Assembly: GCA_910587105.1 (NCBI GenBank)
Contig: CAJUMB010000008.1
Location: 1-64,000, forward strand
Source: an uncultured Lachnospiraceae bacterium
GTDB taxonomy: Bacteria; Bacillota; Clostridia; Lachnospirales; Lachnospiraceae
Length of the DNA: 64,000 nucleotides
Direction of reading: 5' to 3'
The notes beneath the pieces are model-generated. The model was given only the letters and a program-made list of their open reading frames with translations. It ran no database searches and was not told the DNA's origin. Both the position numbers and the translations under genes were made by a program. The first letter of the stretch is position 1; every line of letters starts with the position of its first letter. Positions 44,127 to 53,019 of this stretch are shown piece after piece.

Positions 44127-45257
44127 ATGAAAAAGATAGCAGTGATAAAGGATAAAAAAAGCATTATAATGTTGCTGTGTATGCTGGCTCTATTTATAGC
44201 TATGCCGGTATGTGTGTCTGCGGCGGGGAGCAACGGGAAAGGCGCAAAACTGCCTGCCTATAAACAGGTCAAGAAAGTGCAGGTGGATAAAGAGGATTTT
44301 CAGCGCAGCCTGCAGAATGCTTTGGAGACAGCGGGGAGGAAAGCCAGTAACAGCTGTCAGTATAAAATTGTAATTCCTCCTGGCGAATATGTGCTTTCCC
44401 ATGTTCTTACAATCAAAAGCAATATTTGGATTTATGCCAAAGGAGCAAAGATTACAATTGCAGATCATGTGTCAAGGGTGATGGCGACGGAGCCGAACAA
44501 GTCCTATAAAAATGTCAGGGTCGAAGGCGGTGTGTGGGATGCGTCCAGGCAGACGGGGAGTAAACAAAAAAGGGAGATGATGTTTCGCTTTTCCCATGTA
44601 AAAAATATGGAATTGTCCGGCATAACATTAAAATGTAAGAGAAACAACCATATAATTGAAGTTTCAGATATGAATGGTTTTACAGTCAAGAATTGTAAAA
44701 TTTCTGGGAACAGCAGGTATCTTCAAGTGCAGCCCAAAGAAGCGCTTCAGCTGGATGTAGCCACAAAAGCGGCTATGATAAACTGTACGCCGTATAATGG
44801 AAAAGGCTGTCATAATGTACTGATTACAGGCAATATTTTTAGCGATGTATCAAGAGGGGTGGGCTCCCATAGTTATGCCCAAGGTGCAGAGAAGAATCCG
44901 TATACAAATATAACGGTTGAGAGGAATACCTTTAAAAATTGTAAAGGGGAAGCCATATACTTTCTTAATTGGAAGAACTGTTCTGTCTTAAAAAATAAGA
45001 TTTATAATGCCAAACATGCCGGCATCTATATGCAGGACAGTTCACGCAATAAGGTACAGAATAATACCATAGCGGGAGTTGGCGCTTATTCAGGAGAAAG
45101 AGCAAAGACGTATGGTTCTGACCGGGCAGGAGTATTAATGCGTAATGTCAATGGCAGCCATGTGACTGGTAATCAGGCTTCAGGCTGTAAAGAAGCAGTG
45201 ATGGAAAATCCGGCGGGTACGGGAAATGTTATAAAAAAGAATAAGAGGCTTCGTTAA
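44127..45257 (+). CDS. Secreted right-handed beta-helix protein
   Basis: 376 aa. A signal peptide (about 1-32, ending VCVSAAG) is followed by a pectate-lyase-like parallel beta-helix: repeated NxI/NxV rungs such as NVLITGNIFSDV, NITVERNTFKNC, CSVLKNKIYNA, KVQNNTIAGV. Such folds bind or cleave polysaccharides; no catalytic residues can be assigned. RBS AAAGGAGAA precedes ATG 44127. A 25-bp hairpin follows. Confidence 0.87.
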   Translation: MKKIAVIKDKKSIIMLLCMLALFIAMPVCVSAAGSNGKGAKLPAYKQVKKVQVDKEDFQRSLQNALETAGRKASNSCQYKIVIPPGEYVLSHVLTIKSNIWIYAKGAKITIADHVSRVMATEPNKSYKNVRVEGGVWDASRQTGSKQKREMMFRFSHVKNMELSGITLKCKRNNHIIEVSDMNGFTVKNCKISGNSRYLQVQPKEALQLDVATKAAMINCTPYNGKGCHNVLITGNIFSDVSRGVGSHSYAQGAEKNPYTNITVERNTFKNCKGEAIYFLNWKNCSVLKNKIYNAKHAGIYMQDSSRNKVQNNTIAGVGAYSGERAKTYGSDRAGVLMRNVNGSHVTGNQASGCKEAVMENPAGTGNVIKKNKRLR

Positions 45258-45298
45258 GAGAAGGCTTGCGGGTCATGATTGAAAAATCATCTGAAATT

Positions 45299-45351
45299 GC
45301 ACATAAACTTATGGGGTGTACACACCGTGTACGCCCCATAAGTTTATGTGC
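45299..45351. terminator. 25-bp near-perfect hairpin after the beta-helix gene
   Basis: Arms 45299-45323 and 45327-45351 pair at all positions with one G-T, around a 3-nt loop. No T tract follows. It is similar in build to the 26-bp hairpin at 1560-1615. The rest of the 404-bp gap up to 45670 is AT-rich; TTGTAT-N6-ATACAA at 45526-45543 surrounds a TATAAT and may be the sigma-gene promoter. Confidence 0.7.
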
Positions 45352-45670
45352 ATCTGGTGGAAAATCAGAAGCAAAAGAGAGGCAGAGAGTACATTGGATT
45401 GGCTGGAGCCTTAAGAATTTTTCATGGTCTTTGGGATGAAAGCCGATAATTCCAACGCTGACAGTATGAGAGCTGTTTTTGTGTCAATTTTTTTTACATA
45501 AATAGAGATATAAAACACCTATAATTGTATAATATCATACAAATAGAGCGCTGTCAGTATAGTAGTGGGTGCAATTTACAGTTTCAGCGAAAGAAAGTTT
45601 TTGATTTCGTGTAGTATTTACATCCAAAACTGTAGTATATAGATGAAAAGGAAAGGGGGAGGTGCAGTTG

Positions 45671-46228
45671 ATGGAAGATGAGAAAATTGTGGAACTGTTT
45701 TTTCAGCGTTCGGAGCAGGCGGTGCGGGAGCTGGACCTAAAATATGGAAAAGTTTTTTGGAAGATTTCGTATAATATTTTGAACGACAGGCAGGATGCAG
45801 AGGAATGCATAAACGATGCTTATTTAGGTGCGTGGAATGCAATCCCTCCGGCGAAACCGGACCCGCTGCTTTCTTACATCTGTAAAATCGTTCGGAATAT
45901 TTCTTTGAAAATCTATTATAGGAAAGCGGCGGCCAAACGAAACAGTATGTATACGATTGCGATGGATGAAATAGAATCCTGCATAGCAGACCCAGGAACG
46001 GTAGAGGGACAGATAGAGGCCAGAGAATTAGCCCGCGTCATAGAAAGGTTTCTGGATACATTGAGTGTAACTGACCGGGTCATCTTCATGCGGCGATATT
46101 GGTTTTCTGACAGCTGCAGGGAGATAGCCGGACGTGTTGGGTTTACTGAGAAAAATATATCTGTCCGTCTTACCCGTATCCGTAAAAAAATGAAAAAGTA
46201 TTTAGCGGAAAGAGAGTGTGGTGTATGA
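45671..46228 (+). CDS. ECF-type RNA polymerase sigma factor
   Basis: 185 aa. Sigma-70 region 2 (about 25-90, DRQDAEECINDAYLGAWNAIPP) and region 4 (about 120-180, SVTDRVIFMRRYWFSDSCREIAGRVGFTEKNISVRLTRIRKKM) are clear, with no region 3, as in ECF sigmas. Start ATG 45671 lies 8 nt after GGGGGAGG; GTG 45662 overlaps that site. Its stop overlaps the next gene (ATGA), a typical sigma/anti-sigma coupling. Confidence 0.93.
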   Translation: MEDEKIVELFFQRSEQAVRELDLKYGKVFWKISYNILNDRQDAEECINDAYLGAWNAIPPAKPDPLLSYICKIVRNISLKIYYRKAAAKRNSMYTIAMDEIESCIADPGTVEGQIEARELARVIERFLDTLSVTDRVIFMRRYWFSDSCREIAGRVGFTEKNISVRLTRIRKKMKKYLAERECGV

Positions 46229-46986
46229 ACTCAAAAATATTTTCAGAAGCCCTGAGTGAAATCGACAGCAGATATGTTGAGGAAGCGGTTCAGTACAGGA
46301 AAGAGAGGGAGAATAAAAACACATGGATAAAATGGGCGGCTGCTGCGATTTGTCTCATGCTGGTATTTGCCGCTGGTTTTTATGTGGCAGACTGGAAAGG
46401 CAGTCAAATTAAGCTGTCGGACAATTCCTTCCATGTAACCGCACGGTATAAAGAGAGAGAGGATTCTGCAGAATGTGTGGTATGTCTGGTTGCGTTGACA
46501 GAAGAAGAATTATTTACCAGGGATACAGCTGCGTTCAAAGGGAGTATATCAGAAATCAGGGACATTCAACTGAAATTTAATGGAAGGAAAAACTATTGTG
46601 CAGTTGCGGAAATTGAAGTGGAAAAAGTCTACCGTGGTTCCTGTGGCGTGGGAGATACGGTTTCTGTCATGATCCCGTACCTGGGCAGTGATGATACGGT
46701 ATCTGCCATGCGGGTGGGGATGACGGGAATCTTTATACCCGAGGTCTTTGATGAAAATTCTGTATGGGAAGAAAATGGCGCAAAATTAGACAGGAGAGAC
46801 CTTGCAGATTATGGTTTTCCAGACTGCCAACGTTATGCGTTCCTTAAAACCAAAAAGAGACTTGTTTTTGACAGAGGTGCCTATGAGAGTATCGCTGACG
46901 CGCAAGAACTTAGTGAAATCGAGGAGTATGTGCAGACTATGCTGAAAAAACTTTCTGTCCGCTGTGGCGGGCAGGAGGATAAATAA
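46225..46986 (+). CDS. Single-pass membrane protein, probable anti-sigma factor
   Basis: 253 aa. A short cytosolic N terminus (about 1-35), one membrane segment (about 36-55, WAAAAICLMLVFAAGFYVA) and an extracellular domain with a beta-rich Ig/OB-like part. Translational coupling to the ECF sigma gene suggests it restrains that sigma until an envelope signal arrives. No zinc-binding HxxxCxxC motif is present, so it would not be a ZAS-type anti-sigma. Confidence 0.8.
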   Translation: MNSKIFSEALSEIDSRYVEEAVQYRKERENKNTWIKWAAAAICLMLVFAAGFYVADWKGSQIKLSDNSFHVTARYKEREDSAECVVCLVALTEEELFTRDTAAFKGSISEIRDIQLKFNGRKNYCAVAEIEVEKVYRGSCGVGDTVSVMIPYLGSDDTVSAMRVGMTGIFIPEVFDENSVWEENGAKLDRRDLADYGFPDCQRYAFLKTKKRLVFDRGAYESIADAQELSEIEEYVQTMLKKLSVRCGGQEDK

Positions 46987-47209
46987 CAGGACGCAGCTTC
47001 AATGCTGTCAAGCGAAGGTTTTCAGAAATTTTTGTTTTGCATTGTTTTTATTGGCATTTTTTTGTATACTTTAATATGAGAGTGTTCAAATTATTGAATT
47101 GTGGACTGGCTGTTGGACTGTTTTCCAAGAAATGATTGACAAAACCTGCCTCCGCCCATAAACTAATGTAGGAAAGGTAAAGTCTATTACCGCTGAAGGA
47201 GTTAACTGT

Positions 47210-47908
47210 ATGGGCTTTTGGAAGCTTTTTAAGGAAGAATTTGCGGTGATCCAGGAGAGAGACCCGGCGATTAAGACCCCCTGGGAGGTGCTTTTGTATC
47301 CCAGTTTCCGGGTTATGCTCCAGTACCGCCGCGCACATAAATTGTATCTGAAGAAGCATTACTTCCTGGCGCGGCTGATTTCCCAGCGGGCGGCCAGGAA
47401 GACAGGAATCGAGATCCACCCGGGCGCCAGAATCGGCAAAGGGCTGTTCATTGACCATGGAAGCGGCGTGATTATCGGGGAGACGGCGGTTCTTGGGGAT
47501 AATGTGACGCTTTATCAGGGTGTGACGCTGGGAGGCACGGGAAAGGAAACCGGAAAACGGCACCCTACGCTGAAGGATAACGTGATGGTGAGCGCAGGGG
47601 CGAAGATTCTGGGGTCTTTCACCGTGGGTGAGAATTCCAAGATAGGGGCCGGGGCTGTGGTTCTCCAGGAGGTGCCCCCCAACTGTACGGTGGTGGGCGT
47701 GCCCGGCAGGGTGGTAAGAAGAAAAGAGTGCTGTGCGCCCCAGAAAGAGATGGATCAGGTACATATGCCAGATCCCATTAAAGAAGATATTCAGATGCTG
47801 CAGAAAGAGAATAACGTTCTGCACAGCCGGCTGATGGACATGGAAAAGGAGCTGCGCTGGCTAAAGAGAAAGTTAAAAGGAGGAAAAACCGATCATGAAG
47901 GTATATAA
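47210..47908 (+). CDS. cysE: Serine O-acetyltransferase
   Basis: 232 aa. After an N-terminal helical part, left-handed beta-helix hexapeptide repeats (about 60-165) include the active-site region IHPGARIGKGLFIDHGSGVVIGE-like segment (His in DHG) and GVTLGGTGKETGKRHPTL. It makes O-acetylserine for cysteine synthesis. An extra C-terminal coiled coil (about 185-225) is present. AAGGAG precedes ATG 47210; it overlaps cysS by 14 bp, the classic cysE-cysS-mrnC-rlmB order of Firmicutes. Confidence 0.96.
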   Translation: MGFWKLFKEEFAVIQERDPAIKTPWEVLLYPSFRVMLQYRRAHKLYLKKHYFLARLISQRAARKTGIEIHPGARIGKGLFIDHGSGVIIGETAVLGDNVTLYQGVTLGGTGKETGKRHPTLKDNVMVSAGAKILGSFTVGENSKIGAGAVVLQEVPPNCTVVGVPGRVVRRKECCAPQKEMDQVHMPDPIKEDIQMLQKENNVLHSRLMDMEKELRWLKRKLKGGKTDHEGI

Positions 47909-49304
47909 TACCTTGTCCAGACGAAAGGAAACATTTGAGCCCATTGAGGAGAATAAGGTGAGGATGTATGTCTGCGGGCCTACTGTGTATAATCTGATCC
48001 ATATTGGAAATGCCAGGCCCATGATTGTATTTGACACGGTGCGCAGATATTTAGAGTACCGGGGATATGAAGTGAACTATGTATCTAATTTTACCGATGT
48101 GGATGATAAGATTATTGCCAAAGCCCTGGAGGAAGGGGTCAGCGCGGAGGAAGTTTCCCAGCGTTATATGGAAGAGTGCAAAAAGGATATGGCCGCTATG
48201 AATGTGAGGCCGGCCAGCACCCATCCCCTGGCCACTCAGGAGATTGACGGTATGATCGAGATGATCACGGACCTGATTGAGAAGGGATATGCCTATCCGG
48301 CGGCAGACGGCACCGTTTACTTCCGCGTGCGGAATTTCCCGGAATACGGGAAGCTGTCCCACAAGAACCTGGACGATCTCCAGTCGGGTTTCCGGGCTCT
48401 CCAGGTGTCCGGGGAAAATCAGAAAGAAGATCCGCTGGACTTTGTATTGTGGAAGCCGAAGAAAGAGGGAGAACCTTTCTGGCCGTCTCCCTGGTGTGAC
48501 GGCCGTCCGGGATGGCACATTGAGTGTTCCGTGATGGCAAAGAAATATCTGGGTGAGGAGATAGACATTCACGCAGGCGGGGAGGATCTGGTATTTCCCC
48601 ATCATGAAAATGAGATTGCCCAGAGTGAATGCTGTAATGGAAAGACATTTGCCAGGTACTGGCTGCACAATGCATTTTTGAACATTGATAACAGGAAAAT
48701 GTCCAAGTCTTTGGGAAATTTCTTTACAGTACGGGAGGTAGGGGAAGAATATGACCTGCAGGTACTGCGGTTTTTCATGCTCAGTGCCCACTACCGGAGC
48801 CCGTTGAATTTCAGCAGAGACCTGATGACTGCTGCAAAGAACGGACTGGAGAGAATCCGCACAGCGGCTGGCCATCTGCGCCAGAGGAAAGAACAGGGCG
48901 TCCAGGGGTCCATGACACAAGAGGAAGAAACACTGGCGGGACAGGCTGGAGAATTTGTGGATAAATTCCAGGAGGCCATGGATGATGACTTCAACACGGC
49001 AGATGCCATTTCGGTAATCTTCGAGCTGGTGAAATTTGCAAATACCCATGTGACAGAAAACAGTACCTGTTCTTTTGCGGAAAAACTGTATGGTATCCTG
49101 GGACAGCTGGCTGATATTATGGGACTGGTTCTGGAACAGGAGGAAGAACTGCTGGAGGAGGAAATCGAGGAGCTGATTGCCCAGAGACAGGCGGCCAGAA
49201 AGGCGAAAGATTACCAGAGGGCAGATGAGATCCGCCAGACATTATTGGAAAAAGGGATTCTTCTGGAAGATACCCGTGAGGGGGTAAAATGGAAGAAGGC
49301 TTAG
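47895..49304 (+). CDS. cysS: Cysteinyl-tRNA synthetase
   Basis: 469 aa class Ia synthetase. Zinc Cys in YVCGPTVYN, HIGH-box variant HIGNARP (about 33-39), and KMSKSLGNF (about 267-275) are present, with DALR-like C-terminal helices. Charges tRNA-Cys. No T-box leader precedes the operon, so cysteine control is not visible here. RBS AAAGGAGG lies within the cysE end. Confidence 0.98.
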   Translation: MKVYNTLSRRKETFEPIEENKVRMYVCGPTVYNLIHIGNARPMIVFDTVRRYLEYRGYEVNYVSNFTDVDDKIIAKALEEGVSAEEVSQRYMEECKKDMAAMNVRPASTHPLATQEIDGMIEMITDLIEKGYAYPAADGTVYFRVRNFPEYGKLSHKNLDDLQSGFRALQVSGENQKEDPLDFVLWKPKKEGEPFWPSPWCDGRPGWHIECSVMAKKYLGEEIDIHAGGEDLVFPHHENEIAQSECCNGKTFARYWLHNAFLNIDNRKMSKSLGNFFTVREVGEEYDLQVLRFFMLSAHYRSPLNFSRDLMTAAKNGLERIRTAAGHLRQRKEQGVQGSMTQEEETLAGQAGEFVDKFQEAMDDDFNTADAISVIFELVKFANTHVTENSTCSFAEKLYGILGQLADIMGLVLEQEEELLEEEIEELIAQRQAARKAKDYQRADEIRQTLLEKGILLEDTREGVKWKKA

Positions 49305-49747
49305 ATTGGCTGGAAATGATTGCCCGGCAGTTTCAGCTGAAAGATATGGATATGCGGACATACTCGCCCCTGACGCTGGCATACATTGGTGATGGGGTCT
49401 ATGAGCTGGTGATACGCACCATTCTGGTGAAGAAGGGAAACTGCCCGGTGAATAAGCTGCACAGGCGGGCCAGTACACTGGTGCGGGCCAGCGCTCAGTC
49501 GGATATGATCAAAGCTCTGATGCCTGAGCTCAGCCAGGAGGAGAGCAAAATCTATAAACGGGGGCAGAACGCCCACTCAGCTACCATGGCGAAAAACGCC
49601 ACTGCGGCAGATTATCGGCGGGCCACCGGCTTTGAAGCCCTGGTGGGCTGGCTGTATCTGACCCGGCAGTGGGAGCGGATGCTGGAGCTGATTGGGACAG
49701 GGCTGGAGCGTACGGCCAAAGCCCCGGACCGCCCTTTAGAAAAATAA
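49289..49747 (+). CDS. mrnC: Mini-ribonuclease III
   Basis: 152 aa. RNase III catalytic fold without the dsRNA-binding domain: LTLAYIGDGVYELVIR carries the first acidic residues and MAKNATAADYRRATGFEALVGWLYL the second. It matures 23S rRNA ends. Overlaps the end of cysS by 16 bp. Confidence 0.95.
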   Translation: MEEGLDWLEMIARQFQLKDMDMRTYSPLTLAYIGDGVYELVIRTILVKKGNCPVNKLHRRASTLVRASAQSDMIKALMPELSQEESKIYKRGQNAHSATMAKNATAADYRRATGFEALVGWLYLTRQWERMLELIGTGLERTAKAPDRPLEK

Positions 49748-49762
49748 TAGGGGAGGAATGGA

Positions 49763-50503
49763 ATGGATAGGAACAGCCAGCAGATTGAGGGGCGCCATGC
49801 TGTAGCGGAGGCGCTGCGGGCGGGACGCCCGGTGGATAAGCTCTATGTATTGGATGGATGTAACGACGGTCCGGTGTCGTCTATTGTGAAGGCGGCCAAG
49901 AAGGGGGATGCCCTGGTACAGTTTGTGTCCAGAGAACGGCTGGACCAGCTCTCTGAGACGAAGAAGCATCAGGGGGTTATCGCCCGTATGGCGGCTTATG
50001 AATACGCCTCTGTGGAGGAGATTCTGGCAAAAGCCGAAAAACAGGGGGAACCGCCCTTTGTGTTCCTGCTGGACGGAGTGGAAGACCCCTATAATCTGGG
50101 AGCAGTTGTGCGGACGGCAGACCAGGTGGGCGCCCATGGGGTGATTATCCCCAAGAACCGGGCGGTGGGCCTGACGGCATCGGCAGCCAGGGCATCGGCG
50201 GGGGCGCTGAATTATATTCCCGTAGCCCGGGTCACCAATTTGTCCCGGACCGTAGAACAGCTGAAGAAGCGGGGAATCTGGTTTGTATGTGCAGATATGG
50301 GCGGACAGTCTATGTACCAGGTGGACATGAAAGGCCCTCTGGGGTTGGTGATCGGCGGCGAGGGGGAAGGTGTTTCCCGTTTGGTGAGAGAAGTGTGTGA
50401 TTACACAGCATCCATTCCCATGAAAGGACATGTGGATTCTCTGAACGCTTCTGTGGCGGCAGGGGTGCTGGCCTATGAAGCATTCCGGCAGCGGATGGCG
50501 TGA
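49763..50503 (+). CDS. rlmB: 23S rRNA (guanosine-2'-O)-methyltransferase RlmB
   Basis: 246 aa SPOUT methyltransferase. An N-terminal L30e-like substrate-binding domain (about 1-75) precedes the knot with DGVEDPYNLGAVVRTADQ, VIGGEGEGVSRLV and IPMKGHVDSLNASVAAGVLAYE. Methylates G2251 (E. coli numbering). GGGGAGGA precedes ATG 49763. Confidence 0.97.
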   Translation: MDRNSQQIEGRHAVAEALRAGRPVDKLYVLDGCNDGPVSSIVKAAKKGDALVQFVSRERLDQLSETKKHQGVIARMAAYEYASVEEILAKAEKQGEPPFVFLLDGVEDPYNLGAVVRTADQVGAHGVIIPKNRAVGLTASAARASAGALNYIPVARVTNLSRTVEQLKKRGIWFVCADMGGQSMYQVDMKGPLGLVIGGEGEGVSRLVREVCDYTASIPMKGHVDSLNASVAAGVLAYEAFRQRMA

Positions 50504-50530
50504 GTGCCCCTGAATGGGAGATTATATTTA

Positions 50531-52906
50531 ATGGGAAGGAAGAATCAGGTGATGAGTAGAAAAAGAATGCATTTTAGAAGAGGAGCCGCATGGTGGATGG
50601 CTGTATGTATTTTCATGGCCTCTGTGATGCCTGTGTATGCGGCGGAGGAAACTGTCGTAGAGGAGAATGCTGCCCAGGAGAATGCCTTTTCAGACGGGGA
50701 TATACAGCAGAGTGCCCTGCTGGAGGATTTGTTTCCGGATCTGGCATTCAGGGAATATATTGCCAGAGAGGCAGATACCGACCAGGATGGGTATTTAAGC
50801 AAAGAAGAGGCAGAGCAGGTGACAGAGCTGTCGGTATCTGGTCTGGGAATCACGTCTTTGCAGGGGATTTCCAGTTTTCCCAACCTGCGTATTCTGGATT
50901 GTTCGGAGAATTATATAGGTGCTTTGGACTTAAAGGATCTGGAGCATATTTATGCGTTTACCTGCGAGAATAACCGGATTGTACTGTCTGTAAATGAGGC
51001 CGCTCAGGTGGATTTTACCGGGGTCCAGGATATGGACTGCAGCCGGATTCTGGAAGTTTCCCAGGGAACATGGATAGGAGAGGGGCTGCTCCAGCTTCCT
51101 GAAAATTTTCAGCAGGAAACCCTTTCCTATACATACAGCGCCGCTGAATCGGAAGAAGGGGTGGAGACCGGGGAATTCTGGAAAATGGAGATTGCCGTCG
51201 TACTGGATTATGGTGTAGAGTCGGAAGTATCAGAGGAAGACGAAACAGGCGTTTCCGGGAATGCTCTGTCGGAGAACGGATTCGGAGGGGATAGGGAATC
51301 TCAGGATGGCGCAGAGCCTGTGGCAAAAAAGGGCCAGACAGCGGACAAAAATGAAGGTCCGGCCAATGAAAGCGTCAAGGTCATGGCCGAAAAGTCTTAC
51401 CCGGTAAAAATAAAAAGCTGTAAGATTCTGGGGGATAAATCCCGTGTACAGGTGAAGGCAAAGGTTTCCCGTAATGTAAAAAGCAAGGATTCTTACTATT
51501 ATCTTTTTGCCCTGTCTCCAAAGAACAGCAAACTGTCCAAGCCTGCGGCCAAAGTGAAGAAAACAAAAAATATTACCTTTACCGTGCCGCTGAATTACAA
51601 TAAGGCCGGGAGCCGGCTTATGAGCAAATTTCTTGTGGCGGTGAAATCCGGTAAAAAGTATACGGCAGTCAGCGGGGAGAAGTATATTTCCAATCCGGAG
51701 AAGATGGCTTCCAGCAGCAAGGCGTTTACCAAAGGAAAATCAAAGAAGGGGCTGCAGTTTGGAGAAAGTCTGCCGGATGCTGTCAGTCTGGGAGTAAACT
51801 ACTGCCTGTTTAATATAAATATCACAGAATTCACACAAAAGGGCGGCCAGCAGTTAAAATATAATTATAAAGGAAAGAATTATTATTTTAATCAGAATGC
51901 TTTTGACCGGTGGGGGAGTCTTTTTTCCCAGCTTCAGAACAATAACATCAATTTGTCAGCAGAGTTTCTGCTTCCCTGGGAAGCGGGACAGACGGAGCTG
52001 ATTCATCCGGCAGCCCGCAGGAAGACCTCGGCACACTACTATGCGTGGAATATCAGCACCAAGGCTGCCAGGGAAAAATATGAGGCCCTGTTCAGCTGTA
52101 TTGCAGAACAGTTCGATGGCAGTCATGGCCGGGGATATATCAACAATTATATTATTGGGAATGAAGTAAATGCCTATTCAGAGTGGCATTATACAGGTTC
52201 TACATCACTGAAGACAAATGCCAATCTGTACGCGGATACATATGAGCTTGTCTATATGGCAGTTAAAAGTAAATGTAAAAATTCCCGGGTGAGCATCTGT
52301 CTGACACATACCTGGAATGTATCCACAGCAGGCCAGTTCCACAGTTCAAGGTCATTCCTAGATCAATTTGCCGTCAGGCTGAAAAAATATGGAAACACGG
52401 ATTTCACCATCGCTTATCATGCGTATTCCCAGCCGCTGCTGCAGACGGAATTCTGGAAGAATTCACCTCAGCAGGTGGCCAACAGCGTGAATTCTCCGTT
52501 TATTACCATGAAAAATATTGAGTATCTGACCAAATATGTAAAGTCGAAGTATGGTTCCAAAACCAGGATTATGCTCACAGAGCAGGGATTCAGTTCTCAC
52601 GGGAGCGGAGGCGAGAAGAAGCAGGCGGCGGCCATTGCATATGCTTATTATAAGGCAGAATTTAACGACATGATTGACTGTATCATTTTCCGCTGTCAGG
52701 CCGACTCCCAGGTGGAGATCAACAGCGATAATCTGCACATGGGTCTGTGGACTGTGGGTATGGGGAAGAAAAAAGCCTCATACGATGTGTTTAAATATAT
52801 GGATACCTCCAAGGGAGAGTCCTATACAAAATCCTGCAGGAAGCATCTGGGAATTACGAAATGGTCTGTACTGGTTCCAGGATATAAAGGTGGAAGATTT
52901 CAATAG
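50531..52906 (+). CDS. Secreted multidomain glycosidase-like protein (DUF5722)
   Basis: 791 aa. Start ATG 50531 behind GGGAG; signal peptide to about residue 40 (VMPVYAAEE). Next come a calcium EF-hand-like segment (DTDQDGYLSKEEAE, about 80-95), two LRR-like turns, an acidic linker, an Ig-like part (about 285-380), and a C-terminal TIM-barrel-like domain (about 410-780) with NYIIGNEVNAYSEW (NE pair) and MLTEQGFSS (second Glu), as in family-A glycoside hydrolases. The name DUF5722 is from memory. The stop TAG comes from the dispersed repeat end at 52904. Confidence 0.85.
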   Translation: MGRKNQVMSRKRMHFRRGAAWWMAVCIFMASVMPVYAAEETVVEENAAQENAFSDGDIQQSALLEDLFPDLAFREYIAREADTDQDGYLSKEEAEQVTELSVSGLGITSLQGISSFPNLRILDCSENYIGALDLKDLEHIYAFTCENNRIVLSVNEAAQVDFTGVQDMDCSRILEVSQGTWIGEGLLQLPENFQQETLSYTYSAAESEEGVETGEFWKMEIAVVLDYGVESEVSEEDETGVSGNALSENGFGGDRESQDGAEPVAKKGQTADKNEGPANESVKVMAEKSYPVKIKSCKILGDKSRVQVKAKVSRNVKSKDSYYYLFALSPKNSKLSKPAAKVKKTKNITFTVPLNYNKAGSRLMSKFLVAVKSGKKYTAVSGEKYISNPEKMASSSKAFTKGKSKKGLQFGESLPDAVSLGVNYCLFNINITEFTQKGGQQLKYNYKGKNYYFNQNAFDRWGSLFSQLQNNNINLSAEFLLPWEAGQTELIHPAARRKTSAHYYAWNISTKAAREKYEALFSCIAEQFDGSHGRGYINNYIIGNEVNAYSEWHYTGSTSLKTNANLYADTYELVYMAVKSKCKNSRVSICLTHTWNVSTAGQFHSSRSFLDQFAVRLKKYGNTDFTIAYHAYSQPLLQTEFWKNSPQQVANSVNSPFITMKNIEYLTKYVKSKYGSKTRIMLTEQGFSSHGSGGEKKQAAAIAYAYYKAEFNDMIDCIIFRCQADSQVEINSDNLHMGLWTVGMGKKKASYDVFKYMDTSKGESYTKSCRKHLGITKWSVLVPGYKGGRFQ

Positions 52907-52920
52907 AGCGTGTTTGAAAA
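52904..52920 (+). repeat. Dispersed repeat, copy D (terminal repeat only)
   Basis: TAGAGCGTGTTTGAAAA, identical to the left end of copy A. The first triplet is the stop codon of the glycosidase. The rest of the element is replaced by a terminator hairpin. Confidence 0.7.
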
Positions 52921-52921
52921 G

Positions 52922-52960
52922 GGCAGTGAGGAGGCTGATGAGCACTCACTGCCTTTTTTT
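52922..52960 (+). terminator. Terminator after the glycosidase gene
   Basis: GGCAGTGAG (52922-52930) pairs with CTCACTGCC (52945-52953), then TTTTTTT. Confidence 0.92.
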
Positions 52961-53000
52961 AGACTTTTTTTCTGAAATTATTTCCCAAATTTCTGTGGTA

Positions 53001-53011
53001 TGTGGTATAAT
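53001..53011 (+). promoter_or_regulatory. -10 element 9 nt before the gdpP start codon
   Basis: TGTGGTATAAT with TATAAT at 53006-53011 and a TG upstream. A start 7-9 nt after the -10 would coincide with ATG 53020. No Shine-Dalgarno lies between them. Confidence 0.6.
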
Positions 53012-53019
53012 GGAAAATC

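Noticed and set aside
45662..45670. GTG start for the ECF sigma factor
   Set aside because: It overlaps the Shine-Dalgarno GGGGGAGG; ATG 45671 is properly spaced.
46987..47209. T-box or cysteine riboswitch before cysE-cysS
   Set aside because: No T-box sequence, specifier loop or antiterminator was found in the 223-bp leader; TTGACA at 47136 has no -10 at 17 bp.
47048..47824. 258-aa minus-strand frame over cysE
   Set aside because: Antisense shadow; it mirrors the hexapeptide repeats of cysE.
48051..49049. 332-aa minus-strand frame inside cysS
   Set aside because: Antisense shadow of a certain housekeeping gene.
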